A program made the position numbers and the translations under genes. A stretch of 41,778 nucleotides of DNA from Coriobacteriia bacterium (lineage in GTDB: Bacteria; Actinomycetota; Coriobacteriia; Anaerosomatales; PALSA-660), in the NCBI GenBank assembly GCA_025361445.1, contig JANYLP010000111.1, forward strand, positions 1 through 41,778. Direction: 5' to 3'. The notes under the pieces are model-generated. The model saw nothing but the letters and a program-made list of their open reading frames with translations. It was not told where the DNA came from and did no database searches. The stretch's first letter is position 1, and each line of letters begins with the position of its first letter. This document shows, piece by piece, positions 24,323-33,090 of the stretch.

Positions 24323-25339
24323 CTACCCGGTGACGATTCCGCTCTTCCGGCCGCACGTGGGACAGGCGCCCTCCGGCATGCCCGCCCCGACCACCCGGAA
24401 GCCCTCACGCCTCACGAGAGTCGCGCCGCACCCCGGACAGACGGTGTCCTCGCCGCCCGGCTCCGAGACGTTGCCGAGATAGACGTGGAGCAGTCCGGCC
24501 CCGTGGCCGATCTCCCGCGCCCGGCGCAGCGTGGACAGAGGCGTGGGTTCGAGATGTGAGAAGTCGAGGTAGGGGAAGAACCGCGTGATGTGCCACGGCG
24601 TCTCGGGGCCGAGCTCCTGAGCGATCCATGCCGCGAGCGCCGTGAGCTGCGCTTCATCGTCATTGATCGTCGGCACGACGTTCGTGACGACTTCGACGTG
24701 CATCCCGTGTACGTGCTTCGCCCGCTCGGCCGCCCGCAGGATCGGGCCCACGCTCGGCACCCGGCACAGCGTGCGATACGCCTCGTCCGTCATGCCCTTC
24801 ACGTCGACGCGCCACACATCGATCGCGCCGGCGAGGTAGTCGAGACCCTCCGTGGTGATGTAGCCGTTTGTGACCATGATGGTGAAGAGGCCGCTCTCGT
24901 GCGCCAACCGCGACGTGTCGCGCACGTACTCCGCCTGGATCACCGGCTCGTTGTAGGTGAACGCGATGCCTTCGCAGCCTTCGCGCAGCGCCCCGGCCAC
25001 CACGTCGGCGGGCGACAGGTCCCGCAGCAGGTCGCCGTCACAGGACGCGCGGCTGATCTGCCAGTTCTGGCAGTGCCCGCAGCGCATGGTGCATCCCACC
25101 GAACCGACGGAGAAGACGAGAGTCCCGGGGCGATAGTGGAAGACCGGCTTCTTCTCGATGGGGTCGACGGCGACCGACGACACGCGCCCATACGTGAGCG
25201 CGATCAGCGACCCGCCCTCGTTGCGCCGTACGGCACAAAAGCCGACGCTGCCATCGCGAATGCGGCACGCGTGCGGACACAACTCGCAGCGGATGACGTC
25301 GCCCTCGGCGCGCCACAGATCCGCGCGGTGGATCTCCAT
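24323..25339 (-). CDS. amrS: AmmeMemoRadiSam-system radical SAM enzyme AmrS
   Basis: Radical SAM enzyme of 338 residues related to pyruvate formate-lyase activating enzymes. The [4Fe-4S]-SAM motif is C83-x3-C87-x2-C90 (CTMRCGHC). N-terminal cysteines C18, C21, C25 and C35 and a C-terminal zinc ribbon (CPGCGATL, then CPTCG) are characteristic of the AmrS group. The reaction is not established; the family is named for genomic linkage with Memo and AMMECR1 proteins, neither of which is next to it here. The ATG at 25339 has an AGGAGG box. It follows the hydrogenase-like/GGDEF gene by 14 bases and is probably cotranscribed with it. Confidence 0.88.
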   Translation of the reverse strand: MEIHRADLWRAEGDVIRCELCPHACRIRDGSVGFCAVRRNEGGSLIALTYGRVSSVAVDPIEKKPVFHYRPGTLVFSVGSVGCTMRCGHCQNWQISRASCDGDLLRDLSPADVVAGALREGCEGIAFTYNEPVIQAEYVRDTSRLAHESGLFTIMVTNGYITTEGLDYLAGAIDVWRVDVKGMTDEAYRTLCRVPSVGPILRAAERAKHVHGMHVEVVTNVVPTINDDEAQLTALAAWIAQELGPETPWHITRFFPYLDFSHLEPTPLSTLRRAREIGHGAGLLHVYLGNVSEPGGEDTVCPGCGATLVRREGFRVVGAGMPEGACPTCGRKSGIVTG

Positions 25340-25353
25340 GGTGAGAACGCCTC

Positions 25354-27141
25354 CTAGCCCGGCGCGAGCCTGACCTGGTTGCGGCCGTTCTGCTTCGCGT
25401 GATAGAGAGCGCGGTCGGCCGCCTCCAGCAACTCGTCGGGCGATAGGGTCGTGCCGTTCAAGGCTGCGACCCCCACCGACACACGCACTTCGAAGTCGAG
25501 CGGTGCTGCGGGACGCACGCGCCACATGACTTCGGCTTCCTCGATCTCGAGCCTCAGCTTCTCGGCCACCGCGAACGCCTCGGTCTTGCTCGTCTGCGGA
25601 AGGATGACTGCGAACTCGTCGCCCCCGTAGCGGACAGCGAGATCGATGACGCGCAGGGTCTCGCGAAGGATGTCCGCAACCCCGTTCAGCACGGCGTCTC
25701 CCGCCGGATGTCCGAATCGGTCGTTCACCTGCTTGAAGTGATCGATATCGACCATGAGCAGCGCAAGCTGTCCGTCGTAGCGGGCGTGCCGCGCGCACTC
25801 CTCGCCGAGTCTGCTGGCAAAAGCACGTCGATTCGCCAGGCCCGTGAGCGGGTCGAGCATCGCCGTCTCCTCGAGTTCCTCGAGCTCGTCGCTGAGAACC
25901 CGGCTGCGGCGAGGGAGGCACGCCCTCCAGGTCGTCTCACCGCGGAAGATCGAAAGGGCGAACTCCTCACAACTCGGCAGGCCGCACATCCCACAGTCGA
26001 GGGCAGCGGAATCCATGCCCCCTTCGACCATGATCTCGCGCAATTCGTCCCCAGTGGGACGCTCGAGTCTGACCGGAGCCGCCTCGAACGAACGCCGAAG
26101 ATCGATCCGCGGGAGATGCTTGAGTATCTCGCGGCTCGAGACCCGCGATCTGGCGCGTCCGCACCGATCCGAGGCGGCCAGGTGCCGCTTGGTGAACAGC
26201 GGCATCCCCGGATTGACCGCGGGGCCGTCGAGGCATCCCTCGCAGTTGAGTGCGTCGAGGATGTGCGGCGCAGATTCGCCCGACTCGGCCGCCCGCAGCA
26301 CCGCCTCGAGCTCCTCGAGCCCGCGCGCGACGCGCACGTCGGGAGCGATCATGTCGCGCGACTCGAACGTGGAGCGTGGGTACCCGTCGGTGAGTGAGAT
26401 CTCCTTCAAAGGCTCGGGCCTTCGCCCGCCGGCGTGCTCTCGCGGGCGGGTCGGATGCGCGCTCACCGCCTCGTTTCGGCTGAGCGCGCTCTCGAGCTCG
26501 AGGAAGTCGATGACCGCGTCCAGATCGCATGCGAATTCGTCACCACGAGCCTCGTCCTTGCGGGCGAAGCACGGGGACACGTACACGATCGCTACCTCCT
26601 CCTCGTACATCTCTCGGATGAGTCGCGCCTGTGCGATATAGGGCGGCACCAGCGGCGCGAGCGCGCCGGTGAGCGCCGGGTGATACGTCCTGATCCAGTC
26701 GTTGACTACGGGACAGGTGGACCGGATGACCGGTACTCCACTCCCGCCGGCATGTCGTACCTCATAGGCGGCCGCGACCGCCTCTTCGCCCAACAGCGTC
26801 GACTCAACGGCGAAGAAGCCGGCGGCCTCGAGCCGCGCCTCGACCGCCTCGGGCGTGAGCGGGTACAGGGCCGCGACGAACTCAGTGGCGAGCAGCGCCA
26901 CGACCGGCCTATCGCCGCGCAGCAGCTCATCCACCACATTGCCGTCGGAGCGGACCACCCACGCCCCATGCGGACATTCGGTCACGCACAGGCCACACCG
27001 GACGCACTTCTCGTCGATGATCGCGACCGATCCGTCCGCGCACACGCGGACCGCACGCGCCGGGCACCGGTGAGCGCAGCGCCAGCAGCGGCGGCACGCC
27101 TCCGGATCCAGCGCGATGAGTGGACCGCGTTCGGCTGTCAC
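25354..27141 (-). CDS. Ferredoxin/[FeFe]-hydrogenase-like redox sensor fused to a diguanylate cyclase (GGDEF)
   Basis: 595 residues, no membrane segments. Residues 16-26 and 46-56 hold two CxxCxxCxxxCP [4Fe-4S] motifs. Residues about 75-345 resemble the large-subunit C-terminal domain of sensory [FeFe]-hydrogenases of the HsfB kind: STCPVVNDW (C143), VSPCFARKDE (C191) and LNCEGCLDGP (C300, C303). Residues 383-408 are a third cluster domain (CGMCGLPSC, then C408; PF04060 type). Residues 425-595 are a GGDEF domain with GGDEF at 506-510 and an intact RxxD inhibitory site (497-500), so c-di-GMP synthesis is expected. The GTG start overlaps the QueT-type gene (GTGA). It is probably an H2- or redox-sensing cyclase; the sensing role is inference. 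Confidence 0.88.
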   Translation of the reverse strand: MTAERGPLIALDPEACRRCWRCAHRCPARAVRVCADGSVAIIDEKCVRCGLCVTECPHGAWVVRSDGNVVDELLRGDRPVVALLATEFVAALYPLTPEAVEARLEAAGFFAVESTLLGEEAVAAAYEVRHAGGSGVPVIRSTCPVVNDWIRTYHPALTGALAPLVPPYIAQARLIREMYEEEVAIVYVSPCFARKDEARGDEFACDLDAVIDFLELESALSRNEAVSAHPTRPREHAGGRRPEPLKEISLTDGYPRSTFESRDMIAPDVRVARGLEELEAVLRAAESGESAPHILDALNCEGCLDGPAVNPGMPLFTKRHLAASDRCGRARSRVSSREILKHLPRIDLRRSFEAAPVRLERPTGDELREIMVEGGMDSAALDCGMCGLPSCEEFALSIFRGETTWRACLPRRSRVLSDELEELEETAMLDPLTGLANRRAFASRLGEECARHARYDGQLALLMVDIDHFKQVNDRFGHPAGDAVLNGVADILRETLRVIDLAVRYGGDEFAVILPQTSKTEAFAVAEKLRLEIEEAEVMWRVRPAAPLDFEVRVSVGVAALNGTTLSPDELLEAADRALYHAKQNGRNQVRLAPG

Positions 27142-27698
27142 TCGTCTCCGCCCTCGAGACCCGGCAGGCGGATGCGGCTCAGAGCCGTGAGCAGCGGCCA
27201 GCCGAGGCCGTAGACCACAACGGCCTGACCGAGGCCGAGGCCGATGACGCCGGCGAGGTACAGGAGCGGCCAGGAACTCGAGGCGGTGATGCCGAGCAGC
27301 GGGATCGTCGTGATGCCCGCCGCACCGAGCATGGCGGGAAGGTACGCGGGCACGATGAGCGCGTTGAAGATGACCGGGCCGAGCAACGCGAGCGCCCGGC
27401 GGCGGCGGAAGTGCCACGACCACGACGCGCCGAGAAGCGTCGCGAGGGAGCCGAGCACGACGTCCAGCAGCCCCAGGGCGCCGAAGAGGCCGACGCTCGA
27501 GAGATTCGCGAGCGCCGATCCGATCGCGAGTCCGGGCAGGGCGGCGGGAGTCAGGAGCGCTACCACCGTGAGCGCCTCGCTCAGCCGAAACTGGACGATG
27601 CCGTAGCTGAGCGTGGCTCCGAGCTGGATGACGAGGAAGGTCAGCGCCCCGTAGACGGCTGCTATGACACCGGCGGTCGCGACGCGACGCGCGTTCAT
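27138..27698 (-). CDS. QueT-type ECF transporter S-component
   Basis: 186 residues with five or six membrane helices. The signature VQFRLSEALTVVALLTPAALPGLAIG matches the QueT family in parts (VQFRLSEAL, ALPGLAIGSALANL), substrate-binding proteins of group II ECF importers thought to take up queuosine precursors. Such S-components share EcfA/A'/T modules encoded elsewhere, and none for this one lies nearby. The ATG at 27698 has GAGGGG upstream. Its stop overlaps the start of the hydrogenase-like cyclase. I looked for a preQ1-type riboswitch in the 125-base leader and saw none. Confidence 0.82.
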   Translation of the reverse strand: MNARRVATAGVIAAVYGALTFLVIQLGATLSYGIVQFRLSEALTVVALLTPAALPGLAIGSALANLSSVGLFGALGLLDVVLGSLATLLGASWSWHFRRRRALALLGPVIFNALIVPAYLPAMLGAAGITTIPLLGITASSSWPLLYLAGVIGLGLGQAVVVYGLGWPLLTALSRIRLPGLEGGDE

Positions 27699-27823
27699 CT
27701 GACTCCCCTCAGGCAGTACGGAACAAAACGGCACAGGCCATGCGCCCCCAGCGCGGCCGCGATACCGTCGCCGCGCGCAAGCAGCGCCGGGCGTTGAGGT
27801 ATCTTACCCCGCCCCGCGCGAAC

Positions 27824-28852
27824 TCACGCCTGCGGCAGAAGCAACTCCGCGATCTGGACAGCATTCAGGGCCGCACCCTTGCGGAGCTGGTCGGCGACGA
27901 CCCAGAACGCGAGCCCGTTCTCGACTCCCGGGTCGCGGCGCAGACGTCCGATGTACGTGTCATCGGTCCCCTCGAGCAGAGCCGGCATCGGATAGAGTTT
28001 GGCGGAGGGGTCGTCCAAGACCACGATACCCGGCGCCTCTGACAGCGCTGCGCGTGCGGCCGCGACCGTCAAGGGCGCGGCGAACTCGACGTTGACCGAC
28101 TCCGAATGGCACCGCAGGACCGGCACCCGCACACAGGTCGCCGACACCGCCACGCCGGGCAGGTGCATGATCTTCCGCGTTTCAACGACCATCTTCCACT
28201 CTTCCTTGGTTGAACCGTCCTCGAGGAAGACGTCGATCTGCGGGATGCAGTTGAACGCGATGCGGTGCGCGAACTGCGCAGGCTCAAAGCTGCGCGCGGC
28301 CAGGAAGTCGCCGCTCTGCTCGTAGAGCTCATCCATGGCGGCCTGACCGGCGCCCGACGCCGCTTGGTAGGTGGAGACGACTATGCGACGGATCGGCGCG
28401 AGCGCCGCCAGCGGGTGCAGAGCGACCACCATCTGGATCGTCGAGCAATTGGGGTTCGCGATGACGCCGGAATGCGTCGCCGCGTCGCCCGGATTGACCT
28501 CGGGCACCACGAGGGGGACGCCGTCCTCCATGCGGAAGGCGGATGAGTTGTCGATCATGACGGCGCCGGCGCCGGTGACCGCGTCCCGGAAAGCCCGAGA
28601 CACCTCGGCGCCTGCCGAGAACAGCGCGATGTCGACACCCTCGAAGCTCGCCTCGGTCATCTCCTCGACGACGAGCTCGCTGCTGGCGAAGGGGACGCGC
28701 TTCCCTGCCGAACGCGCGGAAGCGAGCGCGCGCACGCTCGAAGCGGGGAAGGCACGCTGCGCCAGCACGTTGAGCATCTCGACGCCCACGGCACCGGTGG
28801 CTCCGGCGACCGCGACGACGGGGTTCGGGGGCATCGGCCGGTTCCAGATCAC
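27824..28852 (-). CDS. asd: Aspartate-semialdehyde dehydrogenase
   Basis: Reduces aspartyl phosphate to aspartate semialdehyde with NADPH, the branch point to lysine/diaminopimelate, threonine and methionine. 342 residues from the GTG that overlaps the lysC stop (GTGA); an ATG at 28834 is an alternative start and gives a more usual N-terminus (MPPNPVVAVAG). The NADP-binding GATGAVG, the catalytic Cys136 in NPNCSTIQ, and VSTYQAASGAGQAAMDEL are all present. The aspartokinase directly upstream makes its substrate. lysC-asd order is typical of actinobacteria. Confidence 0.95.
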   Translation of the reverse strand: MIWNRPMPPNPVVAVAGATGAVGVEMLNVLAQRAFPASSVRALASARSAGKRVPFASSELVVEEMTEASFEGVDIALFSAGAEVSRAFRDAVTGAGAVMIDNSSAFRMEDGVPLVVPEVNPGDAATHSGVIANPNCSTIQMVVALHPLAALAPIRRIVVSTYQAASGAGQAAMDELYEQSGDFLAARSFEPAQFAHRIAFNCIPQIDVFLEDGSTKEEWKMVVETRKIMHLPGVAVSATCVRVPVLRCHSESVNVEFAAPLTVAAARAALSEAPGIVVLDDPSAKLYPMPALLEGTDDTYIGRLRRDPGVENGLAFWVVADQLRKGAALNAVQIAELLLPQA

Positions 28853-30114
28853 AGCGCGCCGCCTTCAGTAGCCGAAGGTGACGTCTCGACCATGACGAGC
28901 CCTTCCGCCAGTCCGAACGCCTCGTGCAGCGCGCTGACCGCGGTCTGCACCTGGGCCGCGTCGATGACGCACGAGATGCGGATCGAGGAGGTCGAGATCA
29001 TGTCGAGGTTGACGTCGGCGTCGGCGAGCGTGCGGAACATGAGCGCCGCAACGCCCGGATGCGTCTTCATGCCCGCTCCGACGAGCGATACCTTGGCGAT
29101 CGACTCGTCGACCGAGAAGCTGCGGGCGCCGAGCACTTCGGTGACTTCGGCCACAGCGCGCCGCGCGCGGACGAGATCCTCCTTCGGCGTGGTGAAGGAG
29201 ATGTCGGTCGTGCCGTCCTCGGAAACGTTCTGGATGATCATGTCGACGTTGACGTTGTCCGTGGCGAGGCGGCCGAAGACCTCGGCGGCCACGCCGGGCT
29301 TGTCCGGGACATCGCGAACGGTGACCTTGGCCTCGGAGGTGTCGTGCGTCACTCCGGAGATGATCGCCTGTTCCATGGAATCGTCCGCCTCCTTGACGAT
29401 CGTGCCGGGCATGTCGGAGAACGAGGACCGCACGTGGATGACGACACCATGGTTGCGGGCGAACTCGACGCTGCGCAGTTGCAGCACCCGCGCCCCGGTC
29501 GCCGCCATCTCGAGCATCTCCTCGTACGAGATCGTGTCGATCTTTCGCGCCTTCGGCTCGATCCGGGGATCGGCTGTGAACACGCCGTCAACATCCGTAT
29601 AGATCTCGCACACCTCGGCGCCGAGGCCGGCGGCGACCGCGACAGCGGTCGTGTCGGATCCGCCGCGACCGAGCGTGGTGATGTCGCCCTCGGGGGTGAG
29701 CGCCTGGAACCCCGCGACGATCGCGATGAAGCCGCGGTCCAGCGCCTCCATGACGCGGTCGGCGCGGACTTCCTGGATGCGCGCCTTGGTGTGGCTGCCG
29801 TCGGAAACGATGCCCGCCTGCGCGCCGGTGAAGCTGATCGCCTCGTGTCCCTGAGCGTGGATCGCCATCGCGAGCAGTGCGATCGTGACCTGCTCGCCGG
29901 TGGCCAGAAGCATGTCCATCTCCCGCTCGGGCGGCTCCTCGCTGATCGCGAGGGCCTTCGCGAGAAGCTCGTCGGTGACGTCGCCCATCGCGGAGACGAC
30001 CGCGACGATCCGGTTGCCCCGCTCCTTGGCGGCGATGAGCCGGCGCGCGACCGCCATGATCCGGTCGGTCGTTCCGACGGAGCTTCCACCGAACTTCTGA
30101 ACGACGATCGCCAT
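28849..30114 (-). CDS. lysC: Aspartokinase
   Basis: Phosphorylates aspartate, the first step of the aspartate family pathway. 421 residues, the length of feedback-regulated class III enzymes. The kinase domain starts IVVQKFGGSSVG and contains FTGAQAGIVSDG and TTLGRGGSDTTAVA. Two ACT domains occupy about 265-410 (VTVRDVPDKPGVAAEVF, then VSLVGAGMKTHPGVAALMF), the sites for lysine and threonine inhibition in relatives. The ATG at 30114 has GGGAAGA upstream. It overlaps asd by four bases. A hairpin-forming motif lies in its leader at 30147-30162. Confidence 0.96.
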   Translation of the reverse strand: MAIVVQKFGGSSVGTTDRIMAVARRLIAAKERGNRIVAVVSAMGDVTDELLAKALAISEEPPEREMDMLLATGEQVTIALLAMAIHAQGHEAISFTGAQAGIVSDGSHTKARIQEVRADRVMEALDRGFIAIVAGFQALTPEGDITTLGRGGSDTTAVAVAAGLGAEVCEIYTDVDGVFTADPRIEPKARKIDTISYEEMLEMAATGARVLQLRSVEFARNHGVVIHVRSSFSDMPGTIVKEADDSMEQAIISGVTHDTSEAKVTVRDVPDKPGVAAEVFGRLATDNVNVDMIIQNVSEDGTTDISFTTPKEDLVRARRAVAEVTEVLGARSFSVDESIAKVSLVGAGMKTHPGVAALMFRTLADADVNLDMISTSSIRISCVIDAAQVQTAVSALHEAFGLAEGLVMVETSPSATEGGAL

Positions 30115-30146
30115 GGCGTCTTCCCTGAAGCGTGAAGCGGACGAGC

Positions 30147-30162
30147 GGCCTCTCCCGAGGCC
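30147..30162 (-). other. Hairpin in the lysC leader
   Basis: GGCCTC-TCCC-GAGGCC forms a six-base stem with a four-base loop, 33 bases upstream of the lysC start and inside a recurring AGAGGCCGCTC motif also present before dnaX and in the terminator at 4279-4316. A second imperfect stem (CGAGG-TCCC with GGGCCTCG) overlaps it. Confidence 0.35.
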
Positions 30163-30210
30163 CGCGAAGGGACCTCGAAAGTGCGCATCAGTCTAGCGGA
30201 AGACCTCCGC

Positions 30211-32010
30211 TCAGGAGTGCCGGTACAGGGCGAGTTCGAAGGCGGAGCCCCGCAGCCGCTCGGTCAGACCTTCGACCGACTCGCTGTAGAAGTGTTCCAC
30301 GAGACTGCGCCCGGTGACGGCGGACATCAGATCGCCGAGCTGCCCGAGCGTCGAACGCATCGCAGCAAGCTCGTCGTCCGGGTCGCCGATGCGATCCCAG
30401 CTCGCGCTCAAGTGGCCTGCGCTGAGGGAGAACGCCGGCTGGTGGCCCGCAAGCCACTGCGCCATGGACGTCTCAAGGTTCGCGGTGAGTCGCGGCCCAC
30501 CGAGCCGGCGGAACGCCGAGAGCATCCCGTCCGCGATCGACACGAACACCGCGCGCGCTTCGTAGCGATCGACTTCGAGGCCTACGCGCTCGGGGCCGTG
30601 GGACTCGGAGTCGGAGGCCCGTAGCACCTCGATGAGCGAATCAACGACACGGGGGTCGAACTGCGTTCCGGCGCAGCCCTTGAGTTCGCTGATGGCGCCC
30701 TGGGCGCTGAGGCTCTTGCGATAGGGTCGATCGGCGATCATCGCTTCGTACGCGTCCGCGACGCACAGGACCCGTGCCAGGATCGGGATCTCCTCCCCCC
30801 GCAGCCCCGCGGGATACCCTCCACCGTCGTAGCGCTCATGGTGATGCCGCACGACCGGACCGATCGACCAGGGGAACGCCACGGGCCTCAGGATGTTCGC
30901 GCCGATGAGCGGATGGTGCCGCATCGTCAGGGTCTCTTCTTCGTTCAGCGGCCCCGGCTTGCGCAGGATGTGCCCGCTGATGCCGATCTTGCCGATGTCG
31001 TGCAGGTAGGCCGCCATCTCGAGTGCGGTGCACTGCTCGTGAGAAAGCCCCATGTTCTCGGCGATCGAACGCGAGAAGACGGCGACTCTCTCCGAGTGGC
31101 CGCGCATATGCGGCTCCTTGGCATCGACCGCTGCGGCCAGGGAGCGGACCGTGGCCAGATACGCGTCCTGGAGGCTCGCATAGAGCTCCGTGTTCCCGAT
31201 CGCCACGGTGAGGTGATTCGCGATGGTGGACAGGAGCCGGACGTGGTCGCCGGTGAAGCGCGCGTTGCGGTCGCGGCTCCCGACCGCGATCGCGCCGATC
31301 ACGCCGTCTGCGGCGTGCAGGGGAACGCAGACGGCGGCGAGCGCCCCCGTCATGCTGTCGACATTCTCGACGTCGCCGTTGCTCGTCGAAGGATTGAAGA
31401 TGAGAGGACGCCCCTGGCGCACGACCCATTCCGACATCGAAGAGCGCACCGCCCGGTCGTCCGGGGCGGCATCCGTCGTTCCCCGCCATGCGCGCAACTG
31501 CAGGTCGGACGAGGCGGGGTCGCGCAGGACCAGGTACCCGGAATCAACCGCGAAGCTGCGCATCGCGGCATCGAGAGTGGAGTCCAGGAGCGCGTCCAAG
31601 TCGAGCGTCGATCCCAGAGCCCGACTCGTCTCGTACAGCGTCGTGAGTTCGTCGACCTTCTGCGTGAGGTCCTCGGTCCGCTGCTGGATCGTCGCCGCCA
31701 TCGAGTTGAACGCCTGCGACAACTCGAACAGCTCCTTGCGCGAGCCGAGGTCGATACGCACGTCGAGGTCGCCATCGGCGACCCGTCGTGCGCTGTCGGT
31801 CAGCGCCCCGAGCGGGATCATCGTGGTGTTCGCGACCAGTAGGAACACGGCGAAGACGCCGATGCCGACGTGCAGGGCGATGAACCAGACGCCCGTCTGA
31901 GCGATGACTGCGTACACGATGCCGACGATCGACAGTACGCCCACGAGGATAGCCACCGCGGCGATCACGGTGCTGCGGTCGAACGCCCTATGCGACGTGC
32001 TCTTCGCCAT
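30211..32010 (-). CDS. HAMP-GAF-HD-GYP cyclic-di-GMP phosphodiesterase
   Basis: 599 residues. Two membrane helices (about 14-37 and 42-63) precede a HAMP domain (64-118), a coiled linker, and a GAF domain (about 130-275). The HD-GYP domain (about 285-455) has the HD dyad in HDIGKIG at 337-343, HHHERYDGGGYP at 389-400 and ADAYEAM, all metal ligands intact, so c-di-GMP hydrolysis is expected. The last 140 residues are a further helical region not part of the usual family and not recognised. The ATG at 32010 has GGAGG about a dozen bases upstream. It lies about 3 kb from the GGDEF fusion gene, which runs on the same strand. Confidence 0.92.
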   Translation of the reverse strand: MAKSTSHRAFDRSTVIAAVAILVGVLSIVGIVYAVIAQTGVWFIALHVGIGVFAVFLLVANTTMIPLGALTDSARRVADGDLDVRIDLGSRKELFELSQAFNSMAATIQQRTEDLTQKVDELTTLYETSRALGSTLDLDALLDSTLDAAMRSFAVDSGYLVLRDPASSDLQLRAWRGTTDAAPDDRAVRSSMSEWVVRQGRPLIFNPSTSNGDVENVDSMTGALAAVCVPLHAADGVIGAIAVGSRDRNARFTGDHVRLLSTIANHLTVAIGNTELYASLQDAYLATVRSLAAAVDAKEPHMRGHSERVAVFSRSIAENMGLSHEQCTALEMAAYLHDIGKIGISGHILRKPGPLNEEETLTMRHHPLIGANILRPVAFPWSIGPVVRHHHERYDGGGYPAGLRGEEIPILARVLCVADAYEAMIADRPYRKSLSAQGAISELKGCAGTQFDPRVVDSLIEVLRASDSESHGPERVGLEVDRYEARAVFVSIADGMLSAFRRLGGPRLTANLETSMAQWLAGHQPAFSLSAGHLSASWDRIGDPDDELAAMRSTLGQLGDLMSAVTGRSLVEHFYSESVEGLTERLRGSAFELALYRHS

Positions 32011-32090
32011 GCGTCGCGCCAGCCTCCCCCCGGATGCGGATCACCCCGTCATGATGCACCATTCTCGCGCCGGATTGCAGCGCAACGAAA

Positions 32091-32118
32091 GGGAGGCCCC
32101 CCGGTGTGGGAGCCTCCC
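32091..32118 (-). terminator. Intrinsic terminator of porGDAB
   Basis: On the minus strand GGGAGGC and GCCTCCC (32112-32118 with 32091-32097) pair around a 14-base loop, and the stem is followed by TTTCGTT. It lies about 20 bases after the porB stop. Confidence 0.7.
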
Positions 32119-32139
32119 TCGACGAACGGTATGCGGCGC

Positions 32140-33078
32140 CTACTGCCCTGCGCGCTTGAGCACGTAGTCGAAGTTCCGGTCGACCTCGTCCTGGATCCGG
32201 GCGAGAAGCTCCTCGTTGCCGGCCTTGAACAGGTGCTTGAAGCGGCCCTGCGGACGCAGGAACTCTTCCACCGGCTTGCGGTTCTCGCGGGTCACGCGGC
32301 GGGTGGACATCTTCCACTCACCCTCGACGACCTCGAACAGCGGCCAGTAGGCGGTGTCCACGGCGAGCTTGGCGATCTCCACGGTCATGTCGTGCGGGAT
32401 GCGCCAGCCGCGCGGACACGGCGCGAACACGTTGATGAACGCGGCGCCCTCGGACGCGAACGCCTTCTCCGCCACCGCGGTCAGGCCCTTCCAGTCCGAG
32501 ATCGAGGCCTGCGCGACATACGGGATGTTGTGGGCGGCGATGATCGAGGTGAGGTCCTTGCGGCGCTGCTCCTTGCCCTGGTGCGCACTGCCGACCTCGG
32601 ACGTGGTCGCCCAGGCGCCGAGCGGTGTGGCACTGGAGCGCTGGATGCCCGTGTTCATGTAGGCGCCGTTGTCGTAGCAGACGTAGACCATGTCGTGCCC
32701 GCGCTCCATGGCGCCGGACAGGGACTGCAGACCGATGTCGTAGGTGCCGCCGTCGCCGCCGAACGCGACGAACTTCATCTTCTTGCCCGCCGGGATCTTG
32801 CCCGCGCGCTGCAGGCCCTTGAAAGCCGCCTCCACGCCGGAGATCGTCGCGGCCGAGTTCTCGAACGCGTTGTGGATGAACGGGACCTTCCACGAGGAGT
32901 ACGGATAGATCGTGGTGGAAACCTCGAGGCAGCCCGTGGCGCACCCCGCGATGATCGGAGTCTCGCCGGCGCCCAGCAGTACCTGCCGGACGGCTATCGA
33001 TGCGCCGCAGCCGCCGCAGAGGCGGTGTCCGCCTTCGAGCCGGTCCTCACGACGGGAGAGCTCTTTGATCGTTGCCAT
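32140..33078 (-). CDS. porB: Pyruvate:ferredoxin oxidoreductase, beta subunit
   Basis: Thiamine-diphosphate subunit, 312 residues. The TPP-magnesium motif is GDGGTYDIGLQSL with CYDNGAYMNTG. Cysteines C21, C24, C46/C50 and the one in FAPCPRGW are placed to hold the proximal [4Fe-4S] cluster. FIHNAFENSAATISG is typical of pyruvate-specific enzymes. It makes acetyl-CoA, CO2 and reduced ferredoxin from pyruvate, or the reverse, in the cytoplasm with PorA, PorG and PorD. It starts 12 bases after the porA stop and is closed by the terminator at 32091-32118. Confidence 0.95.
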   Translation of the reverse strand: MATIKELSRREDRLEGGHRLCGGCGASIAVRQVLLGAGETPIIAGCATGCLEVSTTIYPYSSWKVPFIHNAFENSAATISGVEAAFKGLQRAGKIPAGKKMKFVAFGGDGGTYDIGLQSLSGAMERGHDMVYVCYDNGAYMNTGIQRSSATPLGAWATTSEVGSAHQGKEQRRKDLTSIIAAHNIPYVAQASISDWKGLTAVAEKAFASEGAAFINVFAPCPRGWRIPHDMTVEIAKLAVDTAYWPLFEVVEGEWKMSTRRVTRENRKPVEEFLRPQGRFKHLFKAGNEELLARIQDEVDRNFDYVLKRAGQ

Positions 33079-33090
33079 GATCGCTCCCCT

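Noticed and set aside
27699-27823. preQ1 riboswitch upstream of the QueT-type gene
   Set aside because: No short C-rich hairpin followed by an A-rich tail pairing into its loop was found, and the segment is GC-rich without the conserved core.
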